Part shown: piece after piece, positions 24,601 to 28,846 of the stretch
Layout: each line of letters starts with the position of its first letter
How positions within the stretch are numbered: the first letter of the stretch is position 1
DNA from: Saccoglossus kowalevskii
Taxonomy: Eukaryota; Hemichordata; Enteropneusta; Harrimaniidae
DNA length: 28,980 bases
Direction of reading: 5' to 3'
NCBI RefSeq assembly: GCF_000003605.2
Contig: NW_003120920.1
Span: 65,414-94,393 of the forward strand
Translations under genes and position numbers: made by a program
The notes under the pieces: model-generated
What the model saw: only the letters and a program-made list of their open reading frames with translations
Told to the model about the DNA's origin: nothing
The model's database searches: none

Positions 24601-27600
24601 TGTCTCAGCATCTCTTCTCCCTTTAGTGATACTCATCAATATTCTTTTCAGTAGCAGCTAGGAGAAAGAGTTGTAAATTATCTAAATGAAATAAATAACT
24701 TTAGCTTACGTAGAATGTTATCAAAATTCAGGCTTAGTGATCACATTTTGGAAATTGAACTGGGGAGAAGGAGAAAACCAAAATTACCAGCAGCAGAAAG
24801 AGTCTGTAAAAATGTGATCAAGGCGATATTAAAGATGAAAACATTTTCTTTTGAGCTGCTCACATTTTGAAAATGAAAGAAAAATCCTCCTGACAAACTG
24901 CGAAATTACCTCAAGTGAAAAGAACAACGACGTAATGTTCTTAAAAATTACGGAAAATAACATTACTCTGTCTCTATATCTTAAAAATACCATATACAAA
25001 GCACCGCCTGTGTAAACCCATTGGTAGGAAGAACCTTTACTTTGATATATTTACTGTATTTTTATTGCTTTCTGATTTGTTGTAGTTGAACTTTTAAATT
25101 TGTAGTTATTTTTAGTTGCTTTATTTTACACTATTTTTACCTTACTGTATCCACAGCAGATTACAGTCGCGTAATAAACTATTATTATTATTATGTAATG
25201 TAGAGTTTTGTCTTTTGTGACAATTTTCATAAGTGTTACACATACATTGCGGCATCATATGATGATATATCATGGTTATATGCTGCCAATCATGTACATT
25301 TCAAATGGTGATACTATTGTAGGTACAATTGTAGCTTTGAAGTTAAGTTACTCTTAGACTGTACTGTATGTATGTTTAAGAATTATGGGAACTCACTTTT
25401 ATTTGACCGAATAACTTAGAATGATGCAAATCATCTTTGGTTATAGCTTGGTATCCTAGCAACCATGACATCACCTTGGTGATAACAGCACAGTGATGAA
25501 CCATATTCTCAACGTGCACAACCTGAAATTTAAGACAGACTACAGATGTTAATAGCTCTTCCAGAATCTATATTGTCAACAATTTAACAATACACTTTTG
25601 AGGACTAAAATGTAAAGTGTTGATTTCAAGGTGCATTATCACTTTGTATTATATGCAGAACACCTCCCACCTGATTATTAGGATCACCATGTAAAATGAT
25701 AAAATTAGTTGCTATGGCAACCAATTCTGAATTCAGTGACTTTTCAAGACAACTCACCTCAGTGGATGTAATCTCCAATAATCTATCAGCCGTTGCGTCA
25801 AGCATTCGTATCAATGACTTTAATACAACATTTAGTGTACTGTTCTGTCTTCTATTATCCTGGAATGATTCCTTCCCATGTTGATTCCCCTCTATCAGAT
25901 CAAAACTAGACTTCATGTAAATGTCCTCAGTCGCTTGTAAAACTTTATTTTGGCAGTGTTCAAGCTGTGGTTTCCATGGTGATATTGTACTAGTACATCG
26001 CTGAGTCAGGATAGCAAGTACTTCAGATATAACAGTGACAGAAGGTCTACAAAAGAAAAGAATATTTGAAATCAATAGCTTTGGTAATGACTTGGAGTGG
26101 TAAAATAGGTGTTACGAAAATTATAAAAATGTATAGCGCCCTCTATGAACTTCAAGTACATTGCCTTTGTTTTTTTGATAAACATAGTATTTGGTTACAT
26201 ACAGAACAAGCAGCAAATACTCTAACACCTGTCACAGCATGCTGTTAATATTGCCGTATCAACACAAGTATCAGTGTTTTACCTTATTATGAAAAGTTCT
26301 AATAAAAAACGAAAATGCAATTTTTCAGAGATGGCTGACTAATAAATAAGGGAAGAACATTTTGAAAAGTATTGATGTCATGCTGGTAATTATTTTTCCC
26401 AAAAACTGCATTCCAGTGTGTTGTAATTTAGTTTCACTGATGAGTCACAAGCAATCATGCAACATGCATGGCCCACATATAAAACAGTCCCATCATTCAT
26501 TGTACCAGTGTGCCGTCTAACAGGACTGATTTGGAGTCCCCAAAAATCAAGTTGAGTCAACTTGTTGCCTGCTTGGGCAAGAAAAAAATAAAACTGTATG
26601 TGAGTGTATAGATGACTTTAGGCAAAAACAAAATATTGTGACTCCCGATTTCCTCCATATTTAGTTATTTTGTTACCGGTAATAAAATATGAATTTCATT
26701 TTACCAAATTACAAATTCCATAACTACCGTAGTAGGGAATAAACCCCTCTTGATAAATGACTTGTTGTAAAATTTGGAGGGGGGGGGGCTTATACTCGAG
26801 CAGGGGTTTATACTTGAACAACTACGGTATAGTAAGATGTTTTTCAAGCTTACTATTATTAATGTATGAACTTTTGTTGTATTAATAACATGTCAGTGAA
26901 ATAGCACAACAAGTTACATTGCAGCACCTCTTTTGGCCATGGTGTGTCATACACCATAGAGGGCACAATGTACCGTACACTGTCTGTATGTCAGATTGCA
27001 TACCTGTCAACTGTTTTATGTTGCTTCTCAGACACATCACCATTCTCTTCATTTGGCAGTATCCAATTTAGTAAAATATGTCTTAAGGGGAAATTCCTAG
27101 TGACGATTCCCATGGCAATGGTAGCATTTGGTTCCAGGTTCTCTGGAATTTGGCAGTGTTTGAGAAGTATGGAAAGGCACTGTACAGCACTCCTTCAGAG
27201 TAAATAATGACAAACATGGTAAGTAGAGAAACATATGTGTATAAGCATTTTGCAAAACACAGTCCCAGTTGTGTACTTAAAGACCATATAAAGCATATAT
27301 GTAGAATTCTCATAAAGTAAATAATTGTAGAATAGTTTTTGGTGTGTCACATAGAATATAACAGCAGAGTAAAAACCTGTATATCATGATGATACACATG
27401 TTATGCATGTGAGAATGAATGATATCACGTTATATCTCAAAACAACACACATTTAAGGATAACTTAACTAGTCTAGCTCATAGTGAACATTTTTACATCA
27501 CTATTTTATAGTTCAAGAATTGTACATATGCAAAAAGCATTTGATGATGCAGTAGTTGAGTGACCTGATGAATAAATCAAGACGGTAATCATGAGTAGGC

Positions 27601-28123
27601 TTTACAAATGAATAGTGAAGCGCATCAACCTCCAGTAATAGTTATTCTTTCCACCATGTTTGAAGAAAATCAAACCACACATGACCATGCTCTGCTTCTG
27701 GACATGTCAAACAGACCTGAGTTTAGCATTTTGTTACAACAAAAATGGCCACCAGTCGGCCATCTATGACTGAATCTAAAAATCACTACATGTGCATATG
27801 TATCAGATAAAGTATGTGTGAGGATTGAAGAGAATTGATTGATTAAAATTGTGCAAGAAATGTTCAATTATCTAGCTAGATGGCTTCAAGGCAATCACCT
27901 TCATGGCCTTTGTCAATTTCAAACCATGGCCAAATAACACTAAAATTCTGACATCAAAATTTTATGAAATTTAAAAAAAAATGAAGATACTTACTGTGTG
28001 GGTTGACAAGTGCCATGTGCCAGTAATTTCCAAATTTCTTTGTCAGCGGTTACCAACTGTGTTTCAATAAGAACACACAGTAAATGGAATCCATGTTTTT
28101 CAGCATGGTGTAGACTGGCAACC
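550..28123 (-). CDS. ATM: ATM serine/threonine kinase, central part, 29 exons, partial at both ends
   Basis: ATM is the apical nuclear kinase of the DNA double-strand-break response. It is activated by MRE11-RAD50-NBS1 and phosphorylates SQ/TQ sites. Joined from high to low coordinate, the 29 exons give one open frame of 4756 nt. It begins with the third base of a codon and ends on a complete codon. Successive exons match the human protein in order, with strong landmarks such as [46 protein letters not shown] and [12 protein letters not shown]. The part encoded is HEAT-type helical solenoid (about human 493-1960) followed by the start of FAT. All 28 introns are GT-AG. Neither a start codon, the kinase domain nor a stop codon is present here; they lie outside both ends. 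Human residue and exon numbers are recalled, not aligned by program. TEL1 or another PIKK is much less likely, because the matches are specific to metazoan ATM. Confidence 0.97.
746..943 (-). CDS. ATM: ATM window exon 28 (198 nt), FAT start with SQ motifs
   Basis: Encodes an acidic, Ser-rich segment with [13 protein letters not shown], then [20 protein letters not shown]. These match human FEEGSQSTTIS, which carries Ser1981, and [20 protein letters not shown]. It corresponds to two human exons (88 and 89 nt). It ends in the codon equivalent to human Arg2032. The donor GTTGGT is weak. Confidence 0.93.
1065..1500. repeat. Probable decayed dispersed repeat in the exon 27-28 intron
   Basis: This stretch has a recurring motif of the form CCCATYNNRGACCA at 1176-1190, 1243-1257 and 1430-1444, with no coding similarity. 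It ends near a run of C at about 1508-1518. The rest of the intron (944-1633) shows nothing more. I cannot define its ends. Confidence 0.35.
1634..1774 (-). CDS. ATM: ATM window exon 27 (141 nt)
   Basis: Encodes [20 protein letters not shown], then [12 protein letters not shown]. They match human [20 protein letters not shown] and AHFTALLYAEIY, one of the best conserved parts. This is the solenoid-FAT junction. The human exon is 156 nt. Confidence 0.95.
2352..2530 (+). repeat. Dispersed repeat family, copy 1 (partial)
   Basis: It shares with 5150-5520 and 19205-19550 the ordered blocks TGACCATCATCAAA, a GACCTTTG block followed by TTGTCCTG, TTTCATGCATAACA, and GAAAATGGTCT. All three copies are in the same orientation. 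This copy begins at the middle of the element. It has no ORF or TIR that I can see. The rest of the intron (1775-2754) shows nothing else. Confidence 0.7.
2755..2851 (-). CDS. ATM: ATM window exon 26 (97 nt)
   Basis: Encodes [20 protein letters not shown], matching human [20 protein letters not shown]. The human exon is 88 nt, with the same phases at both ends. Acceptor TCTATAG, donor GTAAGT. Confidence 0.94.
2852..3298. other. Intron with a possible single transposon terminus
   Basis: At 2920 the sequence CAGTCAAACCTGTGTATAGT followed by GACCACCCAAGG resembles one end of a widespread class of TIR DNA transposons in invertebrates. A convincing inverted partner is not visible; the nearest candidate, near 3100-3145, is poor. 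Otherwise AT-rich with no gene. Confidence 0.35.
3299..3464 (-). CDS. ATM: ATM window exon 25 (166 nt)
   Basis: Encodes [17 protein letters not shown], then IQGFFSRHC, then SKATTP. They match human QTVLPYLIHDILLQDTNE, VQGFFTSCL and SRSTTP. It ends one base into a Gly codon before GTAAGT. The human exon is 178 nt. Confidence 0.95.
3817..3872. repeat. Miniature palindrome flanked by 7-bp direct repeats
   Basis: An imperfect palindrome at 3824-3865 starts CACAGTCCCTTTATC and ends GATAGAGGGACTGTG. GTACAAA precedes it (3817-3823) and follows it (3866-3872). It looks like a tiny TIR insertion with target-site duplication. The rest of the 850-nt intron (3465-4314) shows only AT-rich sequence. Confidence 0.6.
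4315..4503 (-). CDS. ATM: ATM window exon 24 (189 nt)
   Basis: Encodes [14 protein letters not shown], then [12 protein letters not shown], matching human NLWIPLSENHDIWI and ILQLLKPMCEVK. Phase 0 at both ends; the human exon is 177 nt. Acceptor TTTGCAG, donor GTAAGT. Confidence 0.95.
4662..4806 (-). CDS. ATM: ATM window exon 23 (145 nt)
   Basis: Encodes [17 protein letters not shown] and [15 protein letters not shown]. They match human VRSAAVTCLKNILATKTG and PMLAYLQPFRTSRKK. The human exon is 142 nt, same phases. Acceptor TTCATAG, donor GTAAGT. Confidence 0.94.
5150..5520 (+). repeat. Dispersed repeat family, copy 2
   Basis: The most complete copy with 19205-19550. Shared blocks are AAATGATTTGATTTT, TTTTTATAGCTCA, TTGACCACCATCAAATGTGT, TGACCTTTGTTTGTTCT and GAAAATGGTCTATT. 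It lies in the 1-kb intron between exons 22 and 23. The family is not identified. Confidence 0.72.
5812..6097 (-). CDS. ATM: ATM window exon 22 (286 nt)
   Basis: Encodes [20 protein letters not shown], matching human [20 protein letters not shown]. It replaces two human exons (96 and 172 nt). The donor I chose is CCAAG|GTCAGA, which is weak. A second in-phase donor at AC|GTGGGA (exon start about 5776) would add a dozen residues but fits the human length less well. Confidence 0.88.
6331..6460 (-). CDS. ATM: ATM window exon 21 (130 nt)
   Basis: Starts EIHHFLRVG and contains [19 protein letters not shown], matching human EINHFLSVS and RLEGLKDLRRQLELHKDQM. The human exon is 133 nt, same phases. 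Acceptor ATTACAG, donor GTAAGT. Confidence 0.95.
6461..6995. other. Intron with a (CAAA)n microsatellite
   Basis: CAAA repeats run at about 6930-6955, close to the exon 20 donor. No other feature is seen in this intron. Confidence 0.7.
6996..7154 (-). CDS. ATM: ATM window exon 20 (159 nt)
   Basis: Phase 0 at both ends. Encodes [10 protein letters not shown], then [11 protein letters not shown], then [13 protein letters not shown]. They match human LLKYLVIDNKD, LLDPFPDHVVF and KIKYSRGPFSLLE. The human exon is 165 nt. Acceptor TTCCCAG, donor GTGGGT. Confidence 0.95.
7155..7824. other. Intron, no feature seen
   Basis: AT-rich sequence between exons 19 and 20. I find no ORF with known similarity and no clear terminal repeats. 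Confidence 0.6.
7825..7902 (-). CDS. ATM: ATM window exon 19 (78 nt)
   Basis: Twenty-six codons, phase 0 at both ends. [16 protein letters not shown] matches human NHLHVIVGTLIPLVYE. The 5' boundary lies about 30 codons downstream of the human intron; the 3' boundary is at the human position. Acceptor TTTCAG, donor GTAAAA. Confidence 0.93.
8718..8850. mobile_element. TTAA-flanked MITE, 125 bp
   Basis: TTAA at 8718-8721 and 8847-8850 encloses 8722-8846. The ends are inverted: AGGACGATGGTTGCCGCGCA on the left, and AGGGCGGTGGTCGTCGCGCA as the reverse complement of the right. Sixteen of these twenty bases agree. A TTAA duplication is typical of piggyBac-type elements, so this is probably a non-autonomous relative. 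It sits about 50 nt from the exon 18 donor. The rest of intron 7903-8899 holds no gene. Confidence 0.78.
8900..9181 (-). CDS. ATM: ATM window exon 18 (282 nt)
   Basis: Encodes [18 protein letters not shown], then [20 protein letters not shown]. They match human YKKHRILKIYHLFVSLLL and [20 protein letters not shown]. It ends CCYE before GTGAGA. The human gene has an intron after about residue 1479 inside this stretch that is absent here. Confidence 0.95.
9182..9898. other. Intron with a short repeated segment
   Basis: The stretch at 9655-9710, with CAGACCATCAAATACTTCAC, resembles 16148-16192 (CAGACCATCAAATATTTCAC), probably remnants of one dispersed repeat. Nothing else is seen. Confidence 0.45.
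9899..10034 (-). CDS. ATM: ATM window exon 17 (136 nt), with proline-rich motif
   Basis: Encodes [20 protein letters not shown], matching human [20 protein letters not shown]. The human motif (residues 1373-1382) is described as an SH3-binding site for c-Abl. The C-terminal part ([12 protein letters not shown]) matches KLKSILEILSKSP. The human exon is 127 nt, same phases. Confidence 0.95.
10035..10992. other. Intron, no feature seen
   Basis: AT-rich, with short poly-A runs only. No ORF, inverted repeat or similarity recognised. Confidence 0.6.
10993..11099 (-). CDS. ATM: ATM window exon 16 (107 nt)
   Basis: Encodes [20 protein letters not shown], matching human [20 protein letters not shown] almost residue for residue. 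The human exon is 116 nt with the same phases. Acceptor CTTCGTAG, donor GTAAGT. Confidence 0.95.
11172..11374 (+). mobile_element. Palindromic MITE, copy A (199 bp), TA-flanked
   Basis: TA at 11172-11173 and 11373-11374 encloses 11174-11372. The ends are inverted: CTGTAAAATACTTTATTTTC on the left and CTGTAAAATACTTTATTTTA as the reverse complement of the right. Inner parts (GCTGGAATTAATTTTCGC type) are also partly inverted. A nearly full-length second copy lies at 12226-12422 in opposite orientation. The TA duplication suggests Tc1/mariner-type mobilisation. Confidence 0.8.
11375..11586. mobile_element. Second palindromic MITE (208 bp), TA-flanked, adjacent to copy A
   Basis: TA at 11375-11376 and 11585-11586 encloses 11377-11584. 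The left end is CTGTAAAGGGGGTAATTATT; the reverse complement of the right end is CTGTAAAATGACTAATTTTC. Internal blocks CACTGGGTTTTAATTT and AAATTTAAACCCAGTG are inverted. It shares only the CTGTAAA tips with copy A, so it is a related but distinct family inserted side by side. Confidence 0.75.
11664..11913 (-). CDS. ATM: ATM window exon 15 (250 nt)
   Basis: Encodes [15 protein letters not shown], then [20 protein letters not shown]. They match human YKVLIPHLVIRS and [20 protein letters not shown]. The human exon is 247 nt, same phases. Acceptor TCTCAG, donor GTAAAT. It is flanked on both sides by inverted copies of one MITE family. Confidence 0.95.
12226..12424 (-). mobile_element. Palindromic MITE, copy B, inverted relative to copy A
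   Basis: Its reverse complement follows copy A along its whole length: CTGTAAAATGCTTTATTTTC, then TTCCTATATTTTACATTCAA, then TCAGTGAAAATAAATTCC. The right end is followed by TA at 12423-12424; the left tip is mutated. Copies A and B bracket exon 15. The rest of intron 11914-12471 shows no gene. Confidence 0.78.
12472..12632 (-). CDS. ATM: ATM window exon 14 (161 nt)
   Basis: Encodes [20 protein letters not shown] and [15 protein letters not shown]. These match human LEDFMASHLDYLVLEWLNL and FPFILLNYTNIEDFY. The acceptor, ATATATAAG, has a poor pyrimidine tract. Donor GTAAGT. No ATG-initiated ORF marks this exon. Confidence 0.9.
13418..13632. other. Assembly gap, 215 N
   Basis: A run of unknown bases inside the TIR element. 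Any ORF drawn across it is meaningless. Confidence 0.99.
13771..13947 (-). CDS. Small acidic ORF in the TIR element, 58 aa, unknown
   Basis: ATG at 13947 (minus strand) opens a frame for 58 codons to a TGA at 13773-13771. It begins [20 protein letters not shown] and is rich in Asp and Glu. The acidic start and the rather GC-richer sequence upstream suggest the first exon of a transposon gene, perhaps spliced onward. I recognise no domain. It could be a chance ORF. Confidence 0.3.
   Translation of the reverse strand: MAFTEKFDKSEDDNYEWEAILGEHFDEDNDNFSERSRLFHFLKLRINRNILGYFYTKL
14601..14662. mobile_element. Short pogo/Tigger-like TIR remnant, 62 bp
   Basis: The ends are CAGTAGGTTCGGATAACCGA and, inverted, CAGTAGAACGTCGATTATCC. 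A 15-bp unit, TTCGGATAATCGACG, is repeated in tandem at 14625-14654. The CAGT and CGATTATCCG pattern is typical of pogo/Tigger TIRs. The flanks are CA and TA, not a clean TA pair. It is nested in the larger TTA-flanked element. Confidence 0.55.
15257..15427 (-). CDS. ATM: ATM window exon 13 (171 nt)
   Basis: Phase 0 at both ends. [20 protein letters not shown] matches human [20 protein letters not shown] very closely. The human exon is about 174 nt. Acceptor TTCCAG, donor GTAATG. Confidence 0.95.
15677..16090. mobile_element. TIR element with inverted ends of about 80 bp (414 bp)
   Basis: The left end, ACTGTGGACGCGTGAATGAA, and the reverse complement of the right, ACTGTGGATGCGTGAATGAA, differ at one base in 20. 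The match continues with changes through CAGCAAACT and GCCTGTGCTGAT. I see no clear target-site duplication. There is no coding capacity, so it is non-autonomous. The intron (15428-16298) holds nothing else clear. Confidence 0.75.
16299..16419 (-). CDS. ATM: ATM window exon 12 (121 nt)
   Basis: Forty codons after completing a Gly codon: [17 protein letters not shown] and [16 protein letters not shown]. They match human RLFQDTKGDSSRLLKALPL and LQQTAFENAYLKAQEG. The human exon is 118 nt with the same phases. Donor GTAAGT. Confidence 0.93.
16461..16554 (+). repeat. Arm 1 of an inverted repeat pair around exon 11
   Basis: Blocks TGGCCATATC, ACAAACGTCTG, TTTTTAGTGTGTGTTGTTAT and CGCTTGGGACTCAATTC recur in reverse complement at 18256-18338. 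It is probably one copy of an unnamed dispersed element. The rest of intron 16420-16839 is AT-rich with no gene. Confidence 0.75.
16840..17073 (-). CDS. ATM: ATM window exon 11 (234 nt)
   Basis: Encodes [16 protein letters not shown], then DPHGKWAVM, then [13 protein letters not shown]. These match human FSVRMALVNCLKTLL, DPYSKWAIL and HHQVRMLAAESI. The human exon is 207 nt; the extra length is a Gly/Asp/Lys-rich insert ([10 protein letters not shown]). Acceptor ATTCAG, donor GTAAAT. Confidence 0.93.
17559..18102 (+). mobile_element. Probable solo LTR, ends uncertain
   Basis: The stretch is less AT-rich than its surroundings. It has a TATA box (TATATATA at 17776-17783) followed by TGTTCAGCACTGAGATCAG, and AATAAA at 18065-18070, about 280 nt downstream. 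This is a promoter and a poly(A) signal in LTR order. Candidate flanks are CAGAA at 17554-17558 and 18103-18107, but the ends are then TG and CT, not TG and CA. No primer-binding site or gag-pol follows. A promoter of an unannotated transcript is the alternative. The part before it, 17074-17550, holds nothing I recognise. Confidence 0.45.
18256..18338 (-). repeat. Arm 2 of an inverted repeat pair around exon 11
   Basis: The reverse complement contains TTTTTAGCGTGTGTTGTTAT and CATCGCTTGGGACTCAATTC, matching 16461-16554 with few changes. It is 104 nt from the exon 10 donor, inside the 1.37-kb intron. Confidence 0.75.
18442..18600 (-). CDS. ATM: ATM window exon 10 (159 nt)
   Basis: Encodes [20 protein letters not shown], matching human [20 protein letters not shown]. 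It ends ALHLLSVF with two bases of a Trp codon, as in human TVIGAFW. The human exon is 156 nt. Acceptor TTACAG, donor GTGAGT. Confidence 0.93.
18720..18802 (-). CDS. ATM: ATM window exon 9 (83 nt)
   Basis: Same length (83 nt) and phase as the human exon I recall at residues 947-974. Encodes [20 protein letters not shown] then EILLDAL. Acceptor TTTTTTAG, donor GTAAGT. Confidence 0.88.
19205..19550 (+). repeat. Dispersed repeat family, copy 3
   Basis: Matches copy 2 along its length: AAATGATTTGATTTT, TTTTTATAGCTCAATG, TTGACCATCATCAAATGTGT, TGACCTTTGTTTGTCCT and a final GGTCTATT. The intron between exons 8 and 9 holds it along with AT-rich sequence at 18840-19090, which has a (TTTTA)n run near 18885-18905. 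Confidence 0.72.
19588..19623 (-). CDS. ATM: ATM window exon 8, 36-nt microexon
   Basis: Twelve codons, [12 protein letters not shown], in phase 0 at both ends, with acceptor TTTACAG and donor GTAAGT. They fill the position of human LEPTKSLHLHMY. The splice sites are good and the frame joins exons 7 and 9. It could be skipped without a frameshift. Confidence 0.82.
20267..20286. repeat. Perfect 20-bp palindrome
   Basis: CTTGAAACTTAAGTTTCAAG reads the same on both strands. It follows ATTAAAGCGGAGGGGTTGTC, which loosely resembles one end of the TTAA-flanked MITE at 8722, so it may be a remnant of a transposon end. Confidence 0.6.
20370..21113 (+). repeat. Modular tandem repeat ending in a hairpin, copy 1
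   Basis: Two units of about 288 bp start at GGACATGTATCCTAACATG (20533 and 20821), preceded by a shorter diverged unit. Each contains CAAAGCATGTCCAAAATACA, AAGATGGCTGCCAGTC and TACTAGGCACATGCAAAGAA, then a GGACGGACACACGGAC-type stretch. The last unit ends with an imperfect hairpin at 21078-21112: AGTCCCCGTTTTCGGAC pairs with GTCCGAACGGGGACT around TTC, with a 2-nt bulge. No ORF here has the look of a gene. The preceding part of the intron (19624-20260) shows nothing. Confidence 0.82.
21131..21303 (-). CDS. ATM: ATM window exon 7 (173 nt)
   Basis: Encodes [20 protein letters not shown] and ends LLDLLDEE before GTAGGT. It matches human LFLDMLKFLCLCVTTAQTN and LLMLIDSS. Together with the next 36-nt exon it equals one human exon of about 200 nt. 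A second donor four bases downstream (GTTAGG) is possible but would break the frame. Confidence 0.9.
21615..21706 (+). repeat. Modular tandem repeat, copy 2, left part
   Basis: From GGACACACGGATGACTGACG to ATGTATGATC it matches 20770-20845 of copy 1. It is interrupted after 21708 by the 1496-bp element and resumes at 23207. Confidence 0.8.
22340..22747 (+). pseudogene. HIRAN-like reading frame carried by the TA-flanked element, frameshifted
   Basis: An ATG-started frame of 115 codons (22340-22687; a second Met at 22388) includes [20 protein letters not shown], then [16 protein letters not shown], then [15 protein letters not shown]. This follows the HIRAN pattern: hydrophobic-G-x-V, L-x-R, NPxxxAV, G-x-x-V, R-x-x-S-x-x-L-x-P. 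HIRAN domains bind DNA 3' ends in helicases such as HLTF and also occur alone in many invertebrate proteins. The canonical D-x-N between NP and AV is missing. After 22670 the frame shifts: another frame reads [20 protein letters not shown] to a TGA at 22747. An 8-bp tandem duplication (GCAATATT, 22655-22670) lies at the break. It is likely inactive. The family call is from pattern only. Confidence 0.45.
22975..23010 (+). promoter_or_regulatory. Histone mRNA 3'-end stem-loop and downstream purine element
   Basis: GGCCCT, TTTC, AGGGCC at 22975-22990 is a perfect 6-bp stem with a 4-nt loop. It fits the replication-dependent histone consensus GGYYCU-UUUC-AGRGCC. It is preceded by an A-rich flank (AAACAAAAC) and followed by ACAACACACT and CCAAAAAGAG at 23001-23010. 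That matches the purine-rich downstream element (CAAGAAAGA type) bound by U7 snRNA. SLBP would bind the loop. There is no histone coding sequence in the preceding several hundred bases. It lies about 230 nt after the end of the HIRAN-like frame on the same strand. Confidence 0.8.
23207..23607 (+). repeat. Modular tandem repeat, copy 2, right part
   Basis: It resumes the unit broken at 21706 and then carries a full unit from GGACATGTATCCTAACATG (23320) to the terminal hairpin at 23573-23607 (AGTCCCCGTTTTCGGAC and ATCTGAACGGGGACT). The unit order differs from copy 1: here the short unit (GACCATCTTTGATCCAATTG) follows a complete tail. Confidence 0.82.
23807..23984 (-). CDS. ATM: ATM window exon 6 (178 nt)
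   Basis: An acidic, low-complexity segment containing [19 protein letters not shown]. It matches the acidic stretch of human ATM near residues 830-870 (SMEDDTNGNLMEVED). It is probably a disordered loop of the solenoid. It ends one base into a codon before GTGAGT. The human exon is 172 nt. Confidence 0.88.
23985..24417. other. Intron, no feature seen
   Basis: Between exons 5 and 6. No ORF with similarity and no terminal repeats seen. Confidence 0.6.
24418..24657 (-). CDS. ATM: ATM window exon 5 (240 nt)
   Basis: Eighty codons, phase 0 at both ends. It begins [18 protein letters not shown] and ends [12 protein letters not shown]. It fills the space of two human exons (126 and 90 nt, about residues 751-822) with only weak similarity, so assignment rests on position, phase and the open frame. 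Acceptor CTCCTAG, donor GTATGA. Confidence 0.85.
24658..25396. other. Intron with a possible retroelement 3' tail
   Basis: The stretch ending ACAGTCGCGTAATAAACTAT and a run of ATT units (about 25179-25194) resembles the 3' end of a LINE or SINE with a simple-repeat tail on the plus strand. No coding part is visible, so this is weak. The remainder is AT-rich. Confidence 0.3.
25397..25522 (-). CDS. ATM: ATM window exon 4 (126 nt)
   Basis: Forty-two codons in phase 0 at both ends, the same length and phase as the human exon I recall. [16 protein letters not shown] and SKLFGQIK match human VGVLGCYCYMGVIAEEEAY and SELFQKAK. Acceptor TTTCAG, donor GTGAGT. Confidence 0.93.
25758..26046 (-). CDS. 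ATM: ATM window exon 3 (289 nt)
   Basis: Completes the split Arg codon from exon 2 and ends on a full codon at GAG before GTGAGT. The C-terminal part, [18 protein letters not shown], matches human LKESLDRCLLGLSEQLLN. It corresponds to two human exons (96 and 226 nt), so one human intron is absent. The middle part is poorly conserved. The frame stays open past the donor, but that read-through does not match ATM. Confidence 0.9.
26725..26829. mobile_element. TA-flanked MITE, 101 bp
   Basis: TA at 26725-26726 and 26828-26829 encloses 26727-26827. The left end is CCGTAGTAGGGAATAAACCC; the reverse complement of the right is CCGTAGTTGTTCAAGTATAA followed by ACCCCTGCTCGA. The shared CCGTA tip and TA duplication link it in style to the 1496-bp element at 21709. 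A run of 10 G lies inside. The rest of intron 26047-27003 has no gene. Confidence 0.72.
27004..27192 (-). CDS. ATM: ATM window exon 2 (189 nt)
   Basis: Encodes [13 protein letters not shown] followed by [16 protein letters not shown]. These match human PAVCCLTLALTT and FSLKESIMKWLLFYQLEG. The human exon is 195 nt with the same phases. Acceptor CTGAAG, donor GTATGC. The correct frame contains no long ATG-initiated ORF, so it is easily missed. Confidence 0.88.
27735..27830 (+). repeat. Diverged fragment of the modular repeat
   Basis: CAAAAATGGCCACCAGTCGG, then CACTACATGTGCATATGT, correspond to the AAGATGGCTGCCAGTCGG and CACTGCATGTGCATATGT blocks at about 20620-20680. It lies in the 802-nt intron between exons 1 and 2, which otherwise shows no feature. 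Confidence 0.65.
27995..28123 (-). CDS. ATM: ATM window exon 1 (129 nt)
   Basis: Acceptor CTCAG, donor GTAAGT. The exon begins with the last base of a codon and ends after two bases. It encodes [11 protein letters not shown], matching VEVDREFWKLF near human residue 525. Human has one larger exon here (about 372 nt), so the 5' boundary is an extra intron in this species. The preceding exon is outside the window. Confidence 0.9.
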
Positions 28124-28846
28124 CTGAGACAGAATATAGAAAACGAACGATATGAAATGAAGAAGACCCTTTTGAAATCATACAAAATACTTTGAGATTG
28201 AAGTCAAGTTCCAAATGATATATGCCAGTCAATGCATTGAATATTATACAGCGCATGAAAGATGAAACAGACACAGCAATACAACACACATCAGATAAAT
28301 TTGAATACAGTACAGTTGCTGTATCTGTTCAGTCCCTCTTCTTTGTAAACAGAAATTTGTTAGTATAAATAAAATTAATATACTGTATTCAAAGTTTTAT
28401 TTTTACATTTCATTTTTAATGAAGCTTTCTGAGAGTCAATAATGCAAGTTAATACTGTTGACAGCACGTGATTGCTGACTGTGTGCCTTTAATGCAAACA
28501 TACATGACATCAATATGTCACCAACGGGAATTTAAGTTTGGCGTTAATTACTAAATACAATACTATCAAGCCATTCTCTTCATTTGCATAAATATTTATA
28601 AAAGCTTGTTCGATTCATTCTATTAAAGTGCTTGTTTTTTTCTCTTTGTTTCTTTTATTATTTTTTCAACTATTACTGAAGCTTTTGTGGAATGCGCAGG
28701 TATTTCTAAGTGCACATACAAGGTCAAATCAGCCAAAAAAGTGCAAAATGATGTCATTTGTCATCAACCAATAGAAATCTTTCATTTCAGTTCAAATTTT
28801 GAAATTTATAAATCTTTATAAAAATAAAGGGAAAATACATTAAAAA

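Noticed and set aside
1605-26965. Recurrent AGAGGGC or GCCCTCT near 6635, 7950, 26138, 26957 and other sites
   Set aside because: A 7-mer is expected about 3 to 4 times on two strands in a window this size, so the count is not unusual without a longer shared context.
27083-27313. Minus-strand ORF of 76 codons over exon 2
   Set aside because: It is the wrong frame. The ATM frame here is another one ([13 protein letters not shown]), which matches human ATM and joins its neighbours in phase.
28124-28846. Search for the next upstream ATM exon
   Set aside because: I found no stretch resembling the human segment before residue 493 with proper splice sites; it probably lies beyond the window.
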